Source of the DNA: an uncultured archaeon
Lineage (GTDB): Archaea; Nanobdellota; Nanobdellia; Woesearchaeales; CAIVOO01
Assembly: GCA_903907555.1 (NCBI GenBank)
Contig: CAIVOO010000148.1
Location: 1 to 16,837, forward strand
DNA: 16,837 nucleotides
Direction of reading: 5' to 3'
Numbering within the stretch: the stretch's first letter is position 1; every line of letters starts with the position of its first letter. A model generated the notes under the pieces. The model did no database searches. It saw only the letters and a list, made by a program, of their open reading frames with translations, and had not been told where the DNA came from. This document shows positions 13,663 through 16,837 of the stretch, piece after piece. Both the position numbers and the translations under genes were made by a program.

Positions 13663-14856
13663 ATGAAGTTCGCCCATTTCGCAGATGTGCATATCGGAAG
13701 CTGGAGGGATCCAAGACTCAAGGATTGCTCTACACAGGCTTTCAACAAAGCAATAGATTTATGCATTTCTGAAAAGGTTGATTTTGTTCTGATAGCTGGT
13801 GATTTGTTCAACACTTCAATGCCTGCTATCGATGGGCTGAAAGTTGTCACAAGAAGATTCAAGGAATTATCTGATTTAAGCATCCCAGTTTATATCATAG
13901 CAGGAAGCCATGACTTCTCTCCTTCAGGCAAGACAATGATTGATGTCCTAGAAGAAGCAGGATTGGTTAAAAATGTTGTGAAAGGCTCTATTGTTGATAA
14001 CAGATTGCGATTGAACTTTACTGTAGACAAAAAAACAGGAGCAAAAATAACAGGAATGCTTGGCAGGAGAGGAATGCTTGAGAGGCAGTTCTACGAATCT
14101 TTGGATTTGTCTGCTTTAGAAAATGAGCCTGGCTTCAAGATTTTCATGCTTCACACTGCATTGTCTGAATTCAAGCCTAAAGACTTGGACAAAGTCGATG
14201 CAACTCCATTATCTTATCTGCCGAAGGGCTTCAATTATTACGCAGGCGGACACGTGCATTATATTTTCGAGAAGAACGAGCCTGGCTACGGGCTAATAAC
14301 CTACCCTGGGGCCTTATTCCCTGCAAATTTCAAGGAGATGGAAGAGTTTGGGCATGGAGGATTGTATATTGTTGATGAAAAATCATCGAAATATGTTCCG
14401 ATAACGCTTTTTGAAAGGATTGCGTTTAATATAGACTGCAAGGGAAGGAAGCCAAAAGATGTTGAGCAGGAATTATTGAACAAGATAAGTTCATCGCAAT
14501 TGCAGAATGCGATAGTTACATTAAGATTATCTGGTAAATTATCAGAGGGAAAGACTTCAGACATAGACTTCAAGAGGATATTCGACTTGATATATTCAAA
14601 AAATGCGTACTTTGCGATGCGAAACACGAACGCTCTCGAGTCAGAAGAGTTTGAAGAGATAAAAATAGATGCAGACTCTATAGAGGAAATAGAGGAAAGG
14701 ATTATAAAAGAGCATCTCGGGCAGATAAAGATTGATAATGAGGAGCAGCTTGTCAAGGATTTGATGAAGATTCTGAACAAGGAAAAGCTCGAAGGCGAGA
14801 AGAATGCTGATTTCGAGAAACGAATTGTGGAAGAGATGAGGGAGTTTGTGAATTAA
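13663..14856 (+). CDS. mre11: Mre11/SbcD-like DNA repair nuclease
   Basis: A 397-aa protein. The calcineurin-like phosphoesterase core has motif I FAD8VH10IG, motif II AGD47LF, motif III GS82H83D, motif IV LH164TALSEF and motif V GGH197VH199. A capping region (about 250-330) and an acidic, helical C-terminus follow, where Mre11 proteins bind Rad50. All metal ligands of Pyrococcus Mre11 have counterparts except the Asn of GNHD, which is Ser82 here; the catalytic His (83) is kept. It should be a Mn-dependent endo/exonuclease processing DNA breaks. No rad50 follows. Instead a cytidine deaminase gene starts 1 nt after its stop. Subfamily membership (GSHD type) is likely rather than inactivation. 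Confidence 0.88.
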   Translation: MKFAHFADVHIGSWRDPRLKDCSTQAFNKAIDLCISEKVDFVLIAGDLFNTSMPAIDGLKVVTRRFKELSDLSIPVYIIAGSHDFSPSGKTMIDVLEEAGLVKNVVKGSIVDNRLRLNFTVDKKTGAKITGMLGRRGMLERQFYESLDLSALENEPGFKIFMLHTALSEFKPKDLDKVDATPLSYLPKGFNYYAGGHVHYIFEKNEPGYGLITYPGALFPANFKEMEEFGHGGLYIVDEKSSKYVPITLFERIAFNIDCKGRKPKDVEQELLNKISSSQLQNAIVTLRLSGKLSEGKTSDIDFKRIFDLIYSKNAYFAMRNTNALESEEFEEIKIDADSIEEIEERIIKEHLGQIKIDNEEQLVKDLMKILNKEKLEGEKNADFEKRIVEEMREFVN

Positions 14857-14857
14857 A

Positions 14858-15334
14858 ATGTTAACAATATCTATCGATGGGCTTGTCCGAGAACAGAGAG
14901 ATCTGCTGCTTGCTGCTGAATCTGTGATGAAAAATGCATATAATCCTGTATCAAGATATTATGTCGGTGCAGCGGTGCTGACAAAATATGGAAATATGTT
15001 TAAGGGAACATTCATGGAAAATTCATCTCTAGGGCTGACTATCTGCGCAGAGCCTGCTGCGATAATGACAGCAAACAGTGTCGGACAAAGAATTTTTCGT
15101 TCAATAGCAGTGATAGGTGCTGGGATGGATTTTGAATCAAAAGAGCCTGTTACGCCATGCGGAAGATGCAGGCAGATAATATCTGATTTTGCACAGTTGG
15201 CAGAATATGACATCGAACTAATATGTTCAAACACGAGGAAGGACAAGATATTCCTTACAACAATCAGCGAATTGCTTCCTTATGCATTTGGTCCAAAAGA
15301 CCTTAATCTTGATATTTCGCGCTTTCGGACATAG
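14858..15334 (+). CDS. cdd: Cytidine deaminase (small tetrameric type)
   Basis: A 158-aa protein with the zinc motifs of cytidine deaminases: TIC63AE65PAAIM (zinc Cys plus proton-shuttling Glu) and PC101GRC104RQ (two zinc Cys), preceded by the substrate loop ENSS (54-57). Length and the three-Cys zinc site fit the homotetrameric Cdd class that converts cytidine or deoxycytidine to uridine or deoxyuridine in pyrimidine salvage. The usual Arg after CAE is Pro66 here; in the Bacillus enzyme that Arg helps balance charge at the zinc site. The ATG lies 1 nt after the mre11 stop, so they share a transcript. Blasticidin-S deaminase-like relatives are an alternative. Confidence 0.9.
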   Translation: MLTISIDGLVREQRDLLLAAESVMKNAYNPVSRYYVGAAVLTKYGNMFKGTFMENSSLGLTICAEPAAIMTANSVGQRIFRSIAVIGAGMDFESKEPVTPCGRCRQIISDFAQLAEYDIELICSNTRKDKIFLTTISELLPYAFGPKDLNLDISRFRT

Positions 15335-15339
15335 AAACC

Positions 15340-15347
15340 TTTATTAA
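15340..15347 (+). promoter_or_regulatory. TATA box of the two-gene membrane protein unit
   Basis: TTTATTAA lies 23-30 bp before the ATG at 15370, giving a leaderless transcript. The same octamer serves tRNA-His (16379-16386). Confidence 0.6.
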
Positions 15348-15369
15348 CTGATTTTTATTTTATTCTTTT

Positions 15370-15933
15370 ATGATAGACCTAAGAAAAATTCTGATAATAT
15401 TCATAATTGCTGTTTTATTTACAACGCTGAGTTTCTCTGTTAGCTGGATGATTAATCCATCGCCTAAATATGAGGACTATTGCAAATATTATGATTACAA
15501 CAAGCCGATGGCAATACCTGTCGCTCCCAACTGTACAAAAATAGTTGAGCCGACAGAGGCAGAAGGCAAAAACTGCGTAGACTCGCATGGTTATGTAGAA
15601 TATACTTACGATGCTTCAGGATGCGCCACTAAATGGAATTGCAACACCTGCCAGTATGCTTTCGACCAAGTAACAAAAGAGCATGATTATGTTCTGTTCT
15701 TGGTAAATTCGATAATGGGATTGATTGCGATAGCGCTTGGATTGTATCTTCCGCTTTCAAAGAACGCATTAAACCAGTGGATGTCAACAGGATTCATGCT
15801 CGGCGGGCTTATTTCATTGTTCACAGGAACAGTGATTTACTTCTCAGAGCTTGGAAGGTATGTCAGGCCTGTAGTAATATTCGTCGAACTTGCGCTTGTG
15901 GTATATATTGCGTATAGAAAGATAAAGAAGTGA
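15370..15933 (+). CDS. Four-span membrane protein with a six-cysteine external loop (unknown function)
   Basis: A 187-aa protein with one N-terminal membrane segment (about 6-26). A roughly 80-residue external loop carries six cysteines (38, 55, 69, 85, 91, 94). Three further segments (about 107-128, 138-158, 165-183) and a basic KIKK end follow. The loop is rich in Tyr, Asn and Pro, with CNTC at 91-94. No family is recognised. The gap to the next membrane protein gene is 4 nt, so the two are probably made together and may form a complex. Confidence 0.7.
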   Translation: MIDLRKILIIFIIAVLFTTLSFSVSWMINPSPKYEDYCKYYDYNKPMAIPVAPNCTKIVEPTEAEGKNCVDSHGYVEYTYDASGCATKWNCNTCQYAFDQVTKEHDYVLFLVNSIMGLIAIALGLYLPLSKNALNQWMSTGFMLGGLISLFTGTVIYFSELGRYVRPVVIFVELALVVYIAYRKIKK

Positions 15934-15937
15934 TTAG

Positions 15938-16369
15938 ATGAATACTTTTTTAATTTTTTTATGGGTTTATGCAGCTTTTATAGCAACATCTTTCTGGGAA
16001 GCATATGTCGAAGGAAGGCATGCCTGGGATGAGGGCAAGCTAGGATGGAAGCTTAAGTTCAGAGGCAAAGTTCTGTTCACAGCATACCACTTTTGGCTGT
16101 TCATTGTGATGTATCCTTTGCTTTTATCTTTGCCTCTAATAATATATGGATTTAATTTGAGGCTTTTCGGAATACTGCTAAGCGCGTACTTTACAGGATG
16201 CCAAATAGAAGATTTCTTCTGGTTTGTCGTAAACCCTGTGTTTAAGCTTAAAGACTGGAACCCGAAAAAAGTAACTTGGTATCCATGGATTAAATCAATC
16301 CATATTCCATTATACTATGTGATTGGAATTATTGCCGCACTGCTGTCATGGTATTTCTTGTGGCGTTAA
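15938..16369 (+). CDS. Polytopic membrane protein with conserved-looking polar residues (unknown function)
   Basis: A 143-aa protein with about four membrane segments (3-20, 46-70, 75-98, 122-141) and many aromatics. Polar residues sit in or beside the segments: E21, E25, H28, H51, E91-D92 (in CQIEDFFWF) and H122. This pattern suggests either a metal- or substrate-binding membrane enzyme or a helix-packing partner. That reading is speculative, and I recognise no family. GTGAT just upstream of the ATG may serve as a ribosome binding site, as expected for the second gene of a transcript. Confidence 0.65.
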   Translation: MNTFLIFLWVYAAFIATSFWEAYVEGRHAWDEGKLGWKLKFRGKVLFTAYHFWLFIVMYPLLLSLPLIIYGFNLRLFGILLSAYFTGCQIEDFFWFVVNPVFKLKDWNPKKVTWYPWIKSIHIPLYYVIGIIAALLSWYFLWR

Positions 16370-16378
16370 ACAGAAATC

Positions 16379-16386
16379 TTTATTAA
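16379..16386 (+). promoter_or_regulatory. TATA box of tRNA-His
   Basis: TTTATTAA lies 26-33 bp upstream of the tRNA 5' end, the same spacing as for tRNA-Gly. It appears to be the only promoter for the lipoprotein gene downstream as well. Confidence 0.65.
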
Positions 16387-16411
16387 TAAACAGCCTAAAT
16401 TCTTATCTTAT

Positions 16412-16483
16412 GGCGGCCATTGTATAATGGTAGTATAGGAGCCTGTGGAGCTCTTGGCCCGAGTTCGATTCTCGGTGGCCGCC
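16412..16483 (+). tRNA. tRNA-His (anticodon GTG), G-1 encoded, no intron
   Basis: The acceptor GCGGCCA/TGGCCGC pairs over 7 bp, with an extra G at position -1 (16412) opposite C73 (16483), the identity pair read by histidyl-tRNA synthetase. The D-stem GTAT/GTAT pairs with G-U wobbles at both ends, and its loop has the conserved GG. The anticodon stem GGAGC/GCTCT encloses CTGTGGA, giving anticodon GTG. The T-arm CCGAG-TTCGATT-CTCGG is regular. CCA is not encoded. An open reading frame begins 3 nt after the discriminator base. Confidence 0.95.
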
Positions 16484-16486
16484 CTT

Positions 16487-16837
16487 ATGCACAAAATAAT
16501 AGCCTTGCTTGTATTCTGCATATTTCTTGTTTCCTGCGCTAAAGAACTTTCTTCTAATGACGAACAGTTCTGCCAGATTGACGAGCACTGCGCCTGCGGA
16601 GCTCATTACAAGACAGGAGACTGTTTTGTGGGAAATAAAAATTATGTCAATGTAAGCAAACAGTGCCCTGATTTTTGTGGCGGAATAGCTAATAATTTAG
16701 TTTTAAAATGCCTTAACAACAAATGCCAGCAGATATCAAAGATGAGGAACGATGAACTGCATGCCTGCAATTCAGATGCAGACTGCGTCCCGATGCCTGG
16801 CTGCACCCCAACAGACTGCATAAACATAAATTCTTCC
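16487..16837 (+). CDS. Cys-rich lipoprotein (C-terminus cut off by window edge)
   Basis: An open frame from the ATG at 16487 continues past the window end (117 codons seen). A signal sequence ends in the lipobox L-V-S-C17. The mature part has eight cysteines (29, 35, 37, 46, 60, 64, 75, 80), then the start of a similar unit (94, 100, 106, 111); CQIDEHC and CNSDADC open the two units. The pattern resembles the eight-cysteine-cluster proteins of archaea, though I cannot confirm that by search. The start lies 3 nt after tRNA-His, with no TATA box at the usual distance inside the tRNA. It is therefore probably co-transcribed with the tRNA and released by tRNA 3' processing. Confidence 0.72.
   Translation, partial: MHKIIALLVFCIFLVSCAKELSSNDEQFCQIDEHCACGAHYKTGDCFVGNKNYVNVSKQCPDFCGGIANNLVLKCLNNKCQQISKMRNDELHACNSDADCVPMPGCTPTDCININSS

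Noticed and set aside
16403..16606. Minus-strand 67-aa frame covering tRNA-His
   Set aside because: It overlaps a clear tRNA and the start of the lipoprotein gene on the other strand; no promoter or family signal.
1..16837. CRISPR array, prophage or integrated plasmid
   Set aside because: No regularly spaced repeats, no integrase, capsid or replication gene, and base composition looks even across the window.

Overview
The window is about 16.8 kb of AT-rich archaeal DNA with two tRNA genes and about 17 protein genes. Archaeal origin is supported by TATA boxes lying about 23-33 bp before start codons or tRNA 5' ends (mostly leaderless genes), a HerA ATPase, an Mre11 nuclease, tRNAs without encoded CCA, and a tRNA intron bounded by a perfect bulge-helix-bulge (BHB). 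Small, tightly packed genes, many short Cys-rich secreted or membrane proteins and the HTH-Nudix, SurA-like and DHH repertoire suggest a DPANN-type lineage (Woesearchaeota or Pacearchaeota-like). That placement is inference, not proof.

Layout. 1-701 (-) is a truncated membrane protein. 785-2475 (+) is a two-gene unit: a membrane-anchored SurA-like chaperone without a PPIase domain, overlapping a DHH phosphoesterase by 4 nt. 2470-3180 (-) is an HTH-Nudix protein that overlaps the DHH gene tail to tail. 3243-3331 (-) is tRNA-Gly(TCC) interrupted in its T-loop by a 17-nt intron. 3521-5286 (+) is a PIG-L/LmbE deacetylase overlapping a GT4 glycosyltransferase by 4 nt. A 127-bp highly structured inverted repeat (5293-5419) separates this pair from the convergent smc - UMF1-type MFS transporter unit (10166 down to 5424, -). 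A divergent promoter region with two perfect hairpins (10231-10316) leads into a small Cys-rich membrane protein (10364-10816, +), which overlaps tail to tail with an unrecognised 153-aa protein (10813-11274, -). The right half is HerA ATPase (11380-12906), another structured intergenic element (12910-13047), a lipoprotein (13096-13620), Mre11 and cytidine deaminase (13663-15334, 1-nt gap), two membrane proteins (15370-16369), tRNA-His(GTG) at 16412-16483, and a Cys-rich lipoprotein starting 3 nt after the tRNA and truncated by the window end.

Functional themes: (1) genome maintenance (SMC, HerA, Mre11, DHH phosphoesterase), with the usual partners Rad50, NurA and ScpA/ScpB absent from the window; (2) cell-surface chemistry, where the deacetylase and GT4 pair resembles the PIG-A/PIG-L, MshA/MshB and BshA/BshB gene pairs; (3) an extracytoplasmic set of lipoproteins and membrane proteins with even numbers of cysteines, plus a chaperone anchored outside the membrane; (4) RNA processing oddities: the T-loop intron, and an mRNA whose 5' end would be made by tRNA 3' processing. 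I see no CRISPR array, transposase, rRNA or broken gene.
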